A stretch of 64,000 bases of DNA, from the NCBI RefSeq assembly GCF_014647635.1, contig NZ_BMPO01000012.1, positions 1 through 64,000 of the forward strand, in the 5' to 3' direction. A program made the position numbers and the translations under genes. This document shows positions 53,859-63,066 of this stretch, piece after piece; position 1 is the stretch's first letter; every line of letters begins with the position of its first letter. This DNA comes from Pseudomonas matsuisoli. Lineage in GTDB: Bacteria > Pseudomonadota > Gammaproteobacteria > Pseudomonadales > Pseudomonadaceae. Under the pieces are notes generated by a model that saw only the letters and a list, made by a program, of their open reading frames with translations, had not been told where the DNA came from and did not search any database.

Positions 53859-56804
53859 TCAGGTCAGCCCGAGTTCGCGCCAGATGCGCACGACTCCGCG
53901 GCGTTCTTCATGGAACATATCGCCCGATACCACGCCTGGTTGCTTCTGCAACGCTTGTCGGTGCAGCGCGGAACGATAGGCCTTATAGGCCTCCTGCAGC
54001 AGGTGGACATCTTCCGCACGGAAGCGGCCAGTTCGGCCAAGCTCGTCGAGAATGCGGATATTGTCGGTGAAACGCAGTAACTCCGGGGACTGGTGCGACC
54101 AGGCCAGGGCCGCGTATTGCACCATAAATTCGATATCGACGATACCTCCCGCATCTTGCTTGAGATCGAACTCGGCGGTCGCATCGAAGGCTTTTGGGTC
54201 GGTGCCGGCAGCCGTCGTGCGCGTGCCGAGGTTGTCCCGCATCTTTGCGCGCATCTCGCTGACTTCCTGTTGCAGATGCGCTTGATCGCGGACGCTGCTC
54301 AAAACGGCCGCGCGGACCTTCTCGAACATCGCCGTTACGCGCGGGCAGCCCACCAGCACACGCGCCCGCACCAGCGCCTGGTGCTCCCAAGTCCAGGCGT
54401 CCTGCTGCTGATAACGCTCGTAGGAGGCTGCCGAACTGACGAGCAGCCCAGCAGCGCCCGATGGACGCAGGCGCATGTCGACCTCGTAGAGCTGTCCGGA
54501 CACCGTCTGCGCAGTGAGCAGGTGAATGATGCGCTGCCCAAGCCGGGTGAAAAACTGCGCCCCGTCGATCGGCCGCGCGCCATCGGTCTCCGCCTGCGGA
54601 TCGCCATCGTGGATGAACACGAGATCCAAGTCGGAACCGTGCCCAAGCTCGATGCCACCCACTTTTCCGTAGCCGACAATGATGAAGTCGAGCTCGCACA
54701 CGCTGCCATCGGCGCGCTTGGGTGCACCATAGCGGGCGGTGACTTGCCGCCACGCCAAGGCGAGGACCTGCTGCAGGATGGCTTCGGCCAACCAGGTGAG
54801 ATAGTCGCTCACCTTCATCAACGGCAAGGTGCCGGCGATTTCCGAGGCGGCCACGCGAAGCCCATGCGCCAGTTTGAAGTGACGCAACGCTTCCATCTGC
54901 TGCTCGAGGTCGTCTTCGGGAATGCGCACGAGCCGCTCGTGCAACTCGGCCGCCAATTCAGGCGCCATGGGCGGGCTGAACAAACGGCCTTCATTGAGCA
55001 GCTCGTCCAGCAGAATCGGGAAGCGCGCTATTTCCGAGGCGATCCACGGGCTCGCCGCGCAGAGGGTGATCAGCCTTTGCAAGGCATCCGGATTTTCGGT
55101 CAGCAGCACCAGATACGCGGAGCGTCGAACGACCGCATCCACCAGCGGCAGCAGGCGCTCGATGACGCGATCAGGGGCTTCATGTTCCAGCGCGGCGGCA
55201 AGCAATCGCGGCATGAACGCATCCAGACGCTCACGCCCGATGCGCTGCATCGCGCGGACATTGGCGCCCTCCCGGAGTCGCGCCAGCTTCTGCATCACCT
55301 CATCGGGCTCGGCGAAACCTGCGTCCCCTAGCTGACTACTGGCCACGTCGGCATCCAGAGCGTCGTCCCAGACTGCCGCCCATTCGGCACCGGGGGCGAC
55401 TTCTGGCAACTCGCCGTCTTCCTCGTCCGGATCAGCAATCACCTGCTGGAAATGCCAATCGACCCGCTCGCGCCATTGCTGCAGACGCTCATGAAACGCA
55501 GACCAGTTCGCGAACCCCATGATGAACGCCACGCGTGCGCGCGTTGCTTCGTCGGTCGGCAACATCTGGGTTTGCCGATCATCGATTGCCTGCAAAGCGT
55601 GCTCGGTGTAACGCAGGAATATGTACGCATCGCGCAGCTCTGCGACGACAGCTCCGGGCAGATACCCCTGGCCTTCGAGTGTTTCGAGCACGCGCAACAG
55701 GGGGCGCTGCTGCAAGCTCAAATCGCGGCCGCCATGAATCAACTGAAATGCCTGCGCGATGAATTCGACCTCGCGAATGCCACCGGCCCCCAGCTTGATG
55801 TTCTCGTCCATGCCCTTACGGCGAACTTCGGTCTGGATGAGCTGCTTCATGGTGCGCAGGGCATCGATCGCCGAGAAATCCAGGTAGCGCCGATAGACGA
55901 AGGGCCGCAGCATATCCAGCAGCTGCTTGCCGGCTGCGCTATCCCCCCCGACCACCCGCGCCTTGATCATCGCGTAGCGCTCCCAATCGCGGCCCTGATC
56001 CTGGTAGTACTGCTCCAGCGCATTGAAGCTGTACACCAACGGACCGGAAGACCCGTAGGGCCGCAGGCGCATGTCGGTGCGAAAAACGAATCCATCCACC
56101 GTGGTGGCATCCAGCGCACGAATGAGTTTTTGCCCGATCCGCGTGAAGAATTCCTGGTTGTCGAGCGGTCGGCGCACACCTTCGGTTTCACCGCCTTCGG
56201 GATAGCCGAAAATAAGGTCGATGTCCGAGGACAGATTCAACTCCCCCGCGCCGAGCTTCCCCATGCCCAACACGACCATCGATTGCGGCTGCCCGCCATG
56301 GCGCCCGATCGGCGTGCCCATCTGCGTGCAACCAGCGCGATAAAGCCACTGATAGGCCAAGTCGATGCACGCATCTGCCAACTCGGAAAGGTCACGACAC
56401 GTCTCCGCAAGGTCGGCCTGGCGACTGATATCACGCCAGATGATGCGGACTTGCTGACGATTGCGGAAACGGCGCAACCGCTGCATCAGGTCATCTTCGG
56501 AGGTGCAGTCCTGAAGGCGTTCGGCCAAGGCCTGCCGCAGTGCGCCCTTGCCCAAGCCCGCGTCCAGATCGCCCGAAGCGGCGAGCTCGAAAAATGCATG
56601 AGTGTCCCGTTCCGCCTGCTCGAGGACGAAATCGCTGGCGGCACAAACCCGCACGAACATCTCCACCCGGGCGGGCGGCCATTGCGCAGGCGATAGCGCG
56701 TCAGCGCCACTCCATTCGCGGGACAGCGTTTCCAGCGCAGCGCGGGCACGCGCCTGGGACGACGACAAGTCAGCGGGGAGTTCGATCGAATCGGGGAGGT
56801 TCAT
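53859..56804 (-). CDS. glnE: Bifunctional glutamine synthetase adenylyltransferase/deadenylase
   Basis: A 981-residue regulator of nitrogen assimilation that adenylylates and deadenylylates GlnA in response to PII. It has two nucleotidyltransferase domains. The N-terminal one is near residue 170 (MVVLGMGKLGAGELNLSSDIDL, GxS and DxD). The C-terminal one is near 690 (FIIVGYGKVGGIELGHGSDLDLVF). Linker helices and the LxQDxGGIVDIEF region near 915 follow. Length is normal for the family. It is transcribed away from aceE; the start codons are 443 bases apart. Confidence 0.96.
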   Translation of the reverse strand: MNLPDSIELPADLSSSQARARAALETLSREWSGADALSPAQWPPARVEMFVRVCAASDFVLEQAERDTHAFFELAASGDLDAGLGKGALRQALAERLQDCTSEDDLMQRLRRFRNRQQVRIIWRDISRQADLAETCRDLSELADACIDLAYQWLYRAGCTQMGTPIGRHGGQPQSMVVLGMGKLGAGELNLSSDIDLIFGYPEGGETEGVRRPLDNQEFFTRIGQKLIRALDATTVDGFVFRTDMRLRPYGSSGPLVYSFNALEQYYQDQGRDWERYAMIKARVVGGDSAAGKQLLDMLRPFVYRRYLDFSAIDALRTMKQLIQTEVRRKGMDENIKLGAGGIREVEFIAQAFQLIHGGRDLSLQQRPLLRVLETLEGQGYLPGAVVAELRDAYIFLRYTEHALQAIDDRQTQMLPTDEATRARVAFIMGFANWSAFHERLQQWRERVDWHFQQVIADPDEEDGELPEVAPGAEWAAVWDDALDADVASSQLGDAGFAEPDEVMQKLARLREGANVRAMQRIGRERLDAFMPRLLAAALEHEAPDRVIERLLPLVDAVVRRSAYLVLLTENPDALQRLITLCAASPWIASEIARFPILLDELLNEGRLFSPPMAPELAAELHERLVRIPEDDLEQQMEALRHFKLAHGLRVAASEIAGTLPLMKVSDYLTWLAEAILQQVLALAWRQVTARYGAPKRADGSVCELDFIIVGYGKVGGIELGHGSDLDLVFIHDGDPQAETDGARPIDGAQFFTRLGQRIIHLLTAQTVSGQLYEVDMRLRPSGAAGLLVSSAASYERYQQQDAWTWEHQALVRARVLVGCPRVTAMFEKVRAAVLSSVRDQAHLQQEVSEMRAKMRDNLGTRTTAAGTDPKAFDATAEFDLKQDAGGIVDIEFMVQYAALAWSHQSPELLRFTDNIRILDELGRTGRFRAEDVHLLQEAYKAYRSALHRQALQKQPGVVSGDMFHEERRGVVRIWRELGLT

Positions 56805-57100
56805 GGTCTATCCTGAGGCGGCAAACGTCGTGGGTGACAACATAAAAGCAGGTCTCTTCGTAAGAAGACCGTGAACAGGCTCCATGACCGTACGTACTGT
56901 TTCACACGCCTTGGGCAGCCCCTTTGAGCGAGAAGCGCGGCGCATCAGATGGTGCGGCTTCCGATATCTTTCTACTGTCATCCATAACGGCTTCAATGGA
57001 ACGCCATCCACGGTGGCAGGCGGTGTCTTCTAGCCTTAAACGGCCTGAGAAAGCCCTTGCTGAACGCGTTCTTCGCAATGTCGCTTCAGCTTACGGAAGG

Positions 57101-57134
57101 GCTGAATTCAGCGACAGGATGTAGTAAAACTACA
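57101..57134. promoter_or_regulatory. Two adjacent palindromes upstream of aceE (candidate operators)
   Basis: GCTGAATTCAGC at 57101-57112 is a perfect 12-base palindrome. Eight bases on, TGTAGTAAAACTACA (57120-57134) is a perfect inverted repeat around AAA. Its centre GT-N3-AC has the form bound by FadR-subfamily GntR proteins, such as PdhR of E. coli at pdh. A possible -10 TACTAT lies at 57144-57149, without a good -35. The sites are 114-147 bases before the aceE start. The rest of the 443-base gap 56805-57247 shows nothing clear. Confidence 0.45.
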
Positions 57135-57247
57135 AAAAGTCGGTACTATCCGCCGGCTGCATATCCAAGAATTAAGCCGCGCTTGTTCATAAGACAGGCG
57201 CGAACATGGCAATCGATTCTGGTTGCCTTTCCGCCCTGGAGCAAGCC

Positions 57248-59887
57248 ATGCAAGATCTCGATCCAATCGAAACCCAGGAATGGCTGGACGCGCTGGAGTC
57301 CGTCCTAGACCGAGAAGGTGAAGAGCGCGCTCATTACCTGATGACCCGCCTGGGTGAGCTCGCCACCCGCAGCGGCACGCCGCTTCCCTACTCGATCACC
57401 ACGCCTTACCGCAATACGATTCCCGTTACCAAAGAAGCACGCATGCCTGGCGACCTGTTCATGGAACGCCGCATTCGCTCGCTGGTGCGCTGGAACGCAT
57501 TGGCGATGGTCATGCGCGCCAACATGCAGGACCCAGACCTGGGCGGCCACATCTCGACGTTTGCGTCGTCTGCCACGCTCTACGATATTGGCTTCAACTA
57601 TTTCTGGAAGGCACCGACCGAAGAACACGGCGGCGACCTGATCTATTACCAGGGCCACGCCTCGCCGGGCATCTATTCCCGCGCGTTCCTTGAGGGCCGC
57701 ATCTCCGAAGACCAGATGCTGAACTTCCGCCAGGAAGTAGACGGCAAGGGCCTGTCTTCGTACCCCCACCCGCACCTGATGCCCGACTTCTGGCAGTTCC
57801 CGACCGTGTCCATGGGCTTGGGCCCGATCACGGCGATCTACCAGGCGCGCTTCATGAAGTACCTGGAAAACCGCGGTTTCATCAAAGGCGGTCAAAAGGT
57901 CTGGTGCTTCATCGGCGACGGCGAGTGCGACGAGCCGGAAACCCTGGGCGCAATCTCACTGGCTGGCCGTGAGAACCTGGACAACCTGATCTTCGTCATC
58001 AACTGCAACCTGCAGCGCCTCGACGGCCCGGTTCGCGGCAACGGCAAGATCATCCAGGAGCTCGAAGGCGTCTTCGGTGGTGCCAACTGGAATGTCACCA
58101 AGGTCCTCTGGGGCCGCATGTGGGATCCGCTGTTCGCAGAAGACGAAGACGGTCGCATGCAGCGTCGCATGGACGAAGTCATCGACGGTGAATACCAGAA
58201 CTACAAGGCCAAGAACGGCGCGTACGTCCGTAAGCACTTCTTCGGCGCCGACCCTGAGCTGCTCAAGCGTGTCGAGAAGCTGTCCGACGACGAGATCTTC
58301 AATCTCAACCGCGGCGGCCACGATCCGTACAAGGTCTATGCCGCGTACCACCAGGCGGTCAACCACAAGGGCCAGCCCACCGTCATCCTCGCCAAGACCA
58401 TCAAGGGTTACGGCACGGGTGCGGGCGAAGCCAAGAACACCGCGCACAACACCAAGAAGGTCGATGTCGAGTCGCTGAAGAAATTCCGCGATCGTTTCGA
58501 CATTCCGTTGAACGACTCGCAGCTCAGCGAACTGCCGTTCTACCGCCCTGCCGAAGACAGCGCGGAAATGAAGTACCTGAACAAGTGCCGCGATGCACTC
58601 GGCGGTCACCTGCCACAGCGCCGCGCCACCAGTGTCAGCATTCCGACCCCACCGCTGGAAACCCTCAAAGCCGTTCTGGATGGTTCGGGTGATCGCGAGA
58701 TCTCCACGACCATGGCGTTCGGCCGCATCCTGTCCCAGATGGTCAAGGACAAGGAACTGGGCAAGCGCATCGTCCCGATCCTCGCCGACGAAGCCCGTAC
58801 CTTCGGTATGGAAGGCATGTTCCGCCAGCTCGGTATCTACTCCCCGCACGGCCAGCTCTACGAGCCGGTCGACCGTGATCAGGTGATGTACTACCGCGAA
58901 GAGAAAGACGGCCAGATCCTGCAGGAAGGCCTGAACGAAGCGGGCGCGTTCTCCTCGTTCATCGCCGCCGGTACCGCTTACAGCCAGTACAACCAGCCCA
59001 TGCTGCCGGTCTACATCTTCTATTCGATGTTCGGCTTCCAGCGTATTGGCGACTTGGCCTGGGCGGCGGGCGATGCCCAGACCCGTGGCTTCCTGCTGGG
59101 CGGCACCTCCGGCCGCACCACACTGAACGGCGAAGGCTTGCAGCACGAGGACGGCCATAGCCACATCCTCGCCAGCACCATCCCGAACTGCCGCAGCTAC
59201 GATCCGACCTACGCGTACGAGCTGGCTGTGATCATGGACCACGGCACCCGTCAGATGATGGAGAAGCAGGAAAGCGTCTACTACTACATCACCGTGATGA
59301 ACGAGAACTACCAGCAGCCGGCCATGCCGGAAGGCGTGGAAGACGGCATCATTAAGGGCATGTACCTGCTGGAAGAAGCCAAGGGCGACTTCAAGCACAA
59401 GGTCCAGCTGATGGGTTGCGGCACCATCCTGCGTGAAGTCCGCGCTGCGGTCGAACTGCTGGCAGAGTTTGGCGTTGGTGCGGACATCTGGAGCGTCACC
59501 AGCTTCAACGAACTGCGCCGCGAAGGTCTGGCCGTAGATCGCTGGAACCGCTTGCACCCCGCAGACGAGCCGCGCAAGACGTACGTCCAGCAGTGCCTGG
59601 AAGGTCGCGACGGTCCGGTCATCGCCTCTACCGACTACATGAAGCTGTTCGCGGATCAGATTCGTCAGTGGGTTCCAACCGAGTACCAGGTTCTGGGCAC
59701 CGACGGCTTCGGCCGCAGCGACAGCCGCAAGAAACTGCGTGACTTCTTCGAAGTCGATCGTCGCTGGGTCGCCCTGGCCGCGCTGCAAGCTCTGGCCAAC
59801 CAGGGCAAGCTCGAGCGCAAGGTGCTGGCCGAGGCTATCGCCAAGTTCGGTATCGACCCTGAGAAACGCAATCCGCTGGATTGCTGA
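57248..59887 (+). CDS. aceE: Pyruvate dehydrogenase E1 component
   Basis: An 879-residue homodimeric-type, thiamine-diphosphate-dependent E1 that decarboxylates pyruvate and acetylates the lipoyl groups of AceF. The start MQDLDPIETQEWLDALESVL is the same as in known Pseudomonas AceE, with GGAG seven bases before the ATG at 57248; a frame from 57206 is not supported. It shows FIGDGECDEPETLG and NLQRLDGPVRGNGKI (ThDP/Mg site) and DEARTFGMEGMFRQLG. Length agrees with the 882 residues I recall for P. aeruginosa. aceF follows after 26 bases. It depends on thiamine, made via thiC in this window. Confidence 0.97.
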   Translation: MQDLDPIETQEWLDALESVLDREGEERAHYLMTRLGELATRSGTPLPYSITTPYRNTIPVTKEARMPGDLFMERRIRSLVRWNALAMVMRANMQDPDLGGHISTFASSATLYDIGFNYFWKAPTEEHGGDLIYYQGHASPGIYSRAFLEGRISEDQMLNFRQEVDGKGLSSYPHPHLMPDFWQFPTVSMGLGPITAIYQARFMKYLENRGFIKGGQKVWCFIGDGECDEPETLGAISLAGRENLDNLIFVINCNLQRLDGPVRGNGKIIQELEGVFGGANWNVTKVLWGRMWDPLFAEDEDGRMQRRMDEVIDGEYQNYKAKNGAYVRKHFFGADPELLKRVEKLSDDEIFNLNRGGHDPYKVYAAYHQAVNHKGQPTVILAKTIKGYGTGAGEAKNTAHNTKKVDVESLKKFRDRFDIPLNDSQLSELPFYRPAEDSAEMKYLNKCRDALGGHLPQRRATSVSIPTPPLETLKAVLDGSGDREISTTMAFGRILSQMVKDKELGKRIVPILADEARTFGMEGMFRQLGIYSPHGQLYEPVDRDQVMYYREEKDGQILQEGLNEAGAFSSFIAAGTAYSQYNQPMLPVYIFYSMFGFQRIGDLAWAAGDAQTRGFLLGGTSGRTTLNGEGLQHEDGHSHILASTIPNCRSYDPTYAYELAVIMDHGTRQMMEKQESVYYYITVMNENYQQPAMPEGVEDGIIKGMYLLEEAKGDFKHKVQLMGCGTILREVRAAVELLAEFGVGADIWSVTSFNELRREGLAVDRWNRLHPADEPRKTYVQQCLEGRDGPVIASTDYMKLFADQIRQWVPTEYQVLGTDGFGRSDSRKKLRDFFEVDRRWVALAALQALANQGKLERKVLAEAIAKFGIDPEKRNPLDC

Positions 59888-59913
59888 GCGCGGACTGCGA
59901 AGGAGAATTTATT

Positions 59914-61944
59914 GTGAGTGAGACCATTCACGTACCGGACATTGGCAGCGAAGGCGAAGTCATCGAAGTCCTGGTCAAGGTCGGTGACACCATCGAAGCC
60001 GAGCAGAGCCTGGTAACGCTGGAATCCGACAAGGCGAGCATGGAGATCCCTGCGCCGAAGGCCGGCAAGATCACCAAGCTCCACGTCAAGATCGGCGATA
60101 CGCTGAAAACCGGCGATCTGCTGCTCGACCTCGAAGTCGAGGGCGGTGCGGACGAAGGTGATGCCAAGGCGGAAAAAACCGAGGCGTCGGACAGCAAAGC
60201 CTCCGAAGCGCCGGAAGAAGCCGAGGCGCCTAGCGCTGATGGCGGAGACTCCGACAGCGATGCGTCCGACGGTGATGACGCCAGCGGCGAGCCGCAGGAA
60301 GTCAAAGTCCCGGACATCGGCACTAGCGGCAAGGCCAGCATTATCGAGATCGCGGTGAAAGCCGGCGACACGATCGAAGCCGAGCAGACGCTGATCACGC
60401 TTGAGTCCGACAAGGCCAGCATGGAGATTCCTTCACCTGCTGCTGGCGTAGTCGAGAGCGTGTCGGTGAACATCGGTGACGAAGTCGGCACCGGCGACCT
60501 GATTCTTGTGCTCAAGGGCGCAGGCGCGGGCAAATCCAAGCCGAAGCAGTCCGCCAGTGCGCCTGCCAAGCAGGAGCAGCCCAAGGAACGCCTGGAAGAA
60601 ACCGCTGCTGAAGAGCCGGCAGGCGAATCCAGCGAAGAGGTGAAGGTCCCGGACATCGGCACCACTGGCGGCGCCAACGTCATCGAGGTTTCGGTGAAAG
60701 TCGGCGATACCGTCGAGGCGGAACAGTCGCTGATCACGCTGGAGTCGGATAAAGCCAGCATGGAAATCCCGTCGCCAAAAGCCGGCGTTGTGGAAAGCAT
60801 TTCCATCAAAGTTGGCGACGAAGCCAAGACGGGCGACCTGATCCTCGTGCTCAAGGTTGCCGGCAGCAAGCCTGCGGCGAAGCAAGCCGCTTCCAAGCCT
60901 GCTGAATCGTCGTCGAAAGCCGATACCGCGACGCCTGAGCAGAACAAAGCCGCGAATGTCCAGGGCACCGGCCAAGCGTCGGCCAAGGAAGCACCTGCCG
61001 CTGGCGCTCCGAGCCGTGATGGCAAGAAGGTCCATGCCGGCCCAGCCGTGCGCATGACCGCGCGTGAGTTTGGCGTCGACCTGGCAGATATCGCTGGCAC
61101 GGGCCCGAAAGGACGGATTCTCAAGGAAGACGTGCAGGCCTATGTGAAGTCGATGATGCAGAAGGCCAAGCAGGCTCCGGCCGGCGCAGCTGGCGCGACG
61201 GGTGGCGCGGGCATTCCGCCGATCCCAACGATCGACTTCAGCAAGTTCGGTGAAGTCGAAGAAGTGCCGATGACGCGCCTCATGCAGGTCGGCGCTGCCA
61301 ACTTGCATCGCAGCTGGCTGAACGTGCCTCACGTGACCCAGTTCGAATCGGCGGACATCACCGACCTCGAAGCCTTCCGCGTTGCGCAGAAAGCCGTTGC
61401 CGAGAAGGCGGGCGTCAAGCTGACCGTGCTGCCGCTGCTGCTCAAAGCGTCGGCGCACATGCTCAAAGAGCTGCCGGACTTCAACAGTTCGCTGGCGCCG
61501 AGCGGCAAGGCGATCATCCGCAAGAAGTACGTGAACATCGGCTTCGCCGTGGACACGCCGGATGGCCTGCTGGTCCCTGTGATCAAGAACGTCGACCAGA
61601 AGAACTTGCTTCAACTTGCAGCCGAAGCGGCGGAACTCGCCGACAAGGCGCGCAAGAAGAAGCTGTCTTCAGACGACATGCAGGGTGCCTGCTTCACGAT
61701 CTCCAGCCTCGGTCACATTGGCGGCACCGGCTTCACGCCGATCGTCAACGCGCCGGAAGTGGCGATCCTGGGTGTATCCAAGGCCAGCATGCAGCCGGTG
61801 TGGGATGGCAAGGCCTTCCAGCCGCGCCTGATGCTGCCGCTGTCGCTGTCCTACGATCACCGAGTGATCAACGGCGCCGCCGCCGCGCGCTTCACCAAGC
61901 GCCTGTCGGAGCTGCTAGCGGACATCCGCACGATCCTGCTGTAA
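59914..61944 (+). CDS. aceF: Pyruvate dehydrogenase E2 component (three lipoyl domains)
   Basis: A 676-residue dihydrolipoamide acetyltransferase, core of the PDH complex. Three lipoyl domains each carry the SDKASMEIP site, with lipoyl Lys at about 40, 167 and 280. They are joined by Ala/Pro/Glu-rich linkers. Next are a peripheral-subunit-binding domain (about 370-410, VRMTAREFGVDLADIAGTGPKGR) and the catalytic domain ending SYDHRVINGAAAARF with the active His. The start is GTG at 59914 with AAGGAG upstream. Domains 2 and 3 resemble each other most. The P. aeruginosa AceF has two lipoyl domains (547 residues, from memory), so this protein is longer. Confidence 0.96.
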   Translation: MSETIHVPDIGSEGEVIEVLVKVGDTIEAEQSLVTLESDKASMEIPAPKAGKITKLHVKIGDTLKTGDLLLDLEVEGGADEGDAKAEKTEASDSKASEAPEEAEAPSADGGDSDSDASDGDDASGEPQEVKVPDIGTSGKASIIEIAVKAGDTIEAEQTLITLESDKASMEIPSPAAGVVESVSVNIGDEVGTGDLILVLKGAGAGKSKPKQSASAPAKQEQPKERLEETAAEEPAGESSEEVKVPDIGTTGGANVIEVSVKVGDTVEAEQSLITLESDKASMEIPSPKAGVVESISIKVGDEAKTGDLILVLKVAGSKPAAKQAASKPAESSSKADTATPEQNKAANVQGTGQASAKEAPAAGAPSRDGKKVHAGPAVRMTAREFGVDLADIAGTGPKGRILKEDVQAYVKSMMQKAKQAPAGAAGATGGAGIPPIPTIDFSKFGEVEEVPMTRLMQVGAANLHRSWLNVPHVTQFESADITDLEAFRVAQKAVAEKAGVKLTVLPLLLKASAHMLKELPDFNSSLAPSGKAIIRKKYVNIGFAVDTPDGLLVPVIKNVDQKNLLQLAAEAAELADKARKKKLSSDDMQGACFTISSLGHIGGTGFTPIVNAPEVAILGVSKASMQPVWDGKAFQPRLMLPLSLSYDHRVINGAAAARFTKRLSELLADIRTILL

Positions 61945-61960
61945 GGCAACGAGCGATGAG

Positions 61961-61988
61961 AAATGCCCGCTTCGGCGGGCATTTTTTA
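61961..61988 (+). terminator. Rho-independent terminator of aceEF
   Basis: AAATGCCCGC-TTCG-GCGGGCATTTTTTAT forms a stable ten-base stem closed by a TTCG tetraloop, followed by a T run. It begins 17 bases after the aceF stop and ends the aceE-aceF transcript. Confidence 0.95.
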
Positions 61989-62020
61989 TGGGCGGGATTT
62001 ATCGGAAAAATTAGCTCCCT

Positions 62021-62180
62021 GTCGGAGCCCACCGGGCTGCGGTCAGCTTGTGGGCGATCGTGTCCGCTCAGTCTAAACCGTGCTTTCGGTTAGATCTGGA
62101 TCGCCCACAAGTGGGCTCCTACAGCTATCCGCCGGACCTGCGAGCATCGCCTCCAATGTTGTAGGAGCCAGCCGCCGTCA
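62021..62180. repeat. REP elements downstream of aceF
   Basis: A degenerate unit near 62021-62060 (GTCGGAGCCCACCGGGCT, then TGTGGGCGATC) precedes a clear copy GATCGCCCACAAGTGGGCTCCTAC at 62099-62122. Another head, GTAGGAGCCAGCCGCC, is at 62161. The clear copy is nearly identical to the one at 11699. They fill the gap before the convergent gene at 62196. Confidence 0.65.
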
Positions 62181-62195
62181 CGATCACAACCTGAC

Positions 62196-62726
62196 CTAGC
62201 CCCGCTGAACATTGCGTATCAGCAGGCTCAATGCCTTGGCGAGCTGATCAGCGCCGTCCTGGTCGCGGAGAATGACGAGGATCGGCTCGCGGCCGCCGGG
62301 CTCGGAGAAGGTGCAGGATATCCCGGACGACGGGCATTCATAGTGAACGAAAGGATCGACGCCAAATAGCGAGATACGGCGGTTACGGACGGAAAGATCC
62401 ACGCCACCCTCGGAGCGCGTCTCCTCACGCACGAGCAATTCGCCAGGAGCGCCTAGTGTCACCTCGTAACGAAAGTCGCGCGGCGTTGGCTGGCCGACCT
62501 GATACCCCGCCTTGAGCATGTACGCCGCGAGTAGCGCATTGGTATGCGCCAGCAGCGCCGCACGCTCATCGTTTACCAGGTACAGCGTTTTCAATCCGTC
62601 TAGGTACCGCGCTTGCTCAGGGCTACTCAACGCTTGTTCTTGCGCGCGGCAAAGCCCGCTTAGTGCCATGGCCGCAACGCATGCTAGGGGCATTGCAAGA
62701 CGATTCCGATCACTGAATTTCAACAT
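62196..62726 (-). CDS. Small secreted/periplasmic protein of unknown function
   Basis: A 176-residue protein that I do not recognise. An N-terminal basic start and hydrophobic stretch MPLACVAAMALSGLCRA form a signal peptide, probably cut before Gln near residue 30. A Cys in GLC might instead hint at a lipobox-like site, but the context is poor. The mature part is soluble, with a helical region (about 35-75), a predicted beta-rich region, and two Cys in ECPSSGISCTF that could form a disulfide. The ATG at 62726 has GGAG eight bases upstream. It converges on aceF. The 340-base gap to the next start shows no clear promoter. Confidence 0.65.
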   Translation of the reverse strand: MLKFSDRNRLAMPLACVAAMALSGLCRAQEQALSSPEQARYLDGLKTLYLVNDERAALLAHTNALLAAYMLKAGYQVGQPTPRDFRYEVTLGAPGELLVREETRSEGGVDLSVRNRRISLFGVDPFVHYECPSSGISCTFSEPGGREPILVILRDQDGADQLAKALSLLIRNVQRG

Positions 62727-63066
62727 GCGCCATCTCCATAAGCGGCCAGTGGAAAGCGCGAGCATACGTCAGGCCACGCGCAGATCAGCGAGACCGTACT
62801 ACTCTTTTTGTGATGCAGCGCTCAGCGTTCGAATGGCTCTTCACGCATTTTCGGTTTTTGCACCACACAGAGCTCGGACCTGCAAATGCACCAGCCAAAC
62901 GCACGGCGCCGGGACGAAAATAGGCGTGCGTTTCCGATTAGTGGAAACATTTGTAAGGCAAACTGCCATCCTTCTGCTTGTCAGTGTCTATCGCAATGAT
63001 GCAACCTGCGGTGGAAGGCTTGGCGAACCGCCGTAATTGGCTTTGAACAATGGTGCAATGTGTCCG

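Noticed and set aside
54093-55331. Long plus-strand frames opposite glnE (54093-55331 and 55452-56696)
   Set aside because: Antisense shadows of a conserved gene with no start-site support or recognisable domain.
56805-57100. Small gene or terminator in the glnE-aceE gap, from a GGTCTCTTC/GAAGACC hairpin near 56851
   Set aside because: The stem is short with a bulge, no T run follows, and short frames here have no ribosome site or similarity.
57956-59788. A 610-codon open frame on the minus strand opposite aceE, and a similar 398-codon frame opposite aceF
   Set aside because: They lie fully antisense to certain, well-conserved genes, have low-complexity compositions and no family signature. 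They are a by-product of high GC content and codon bias.
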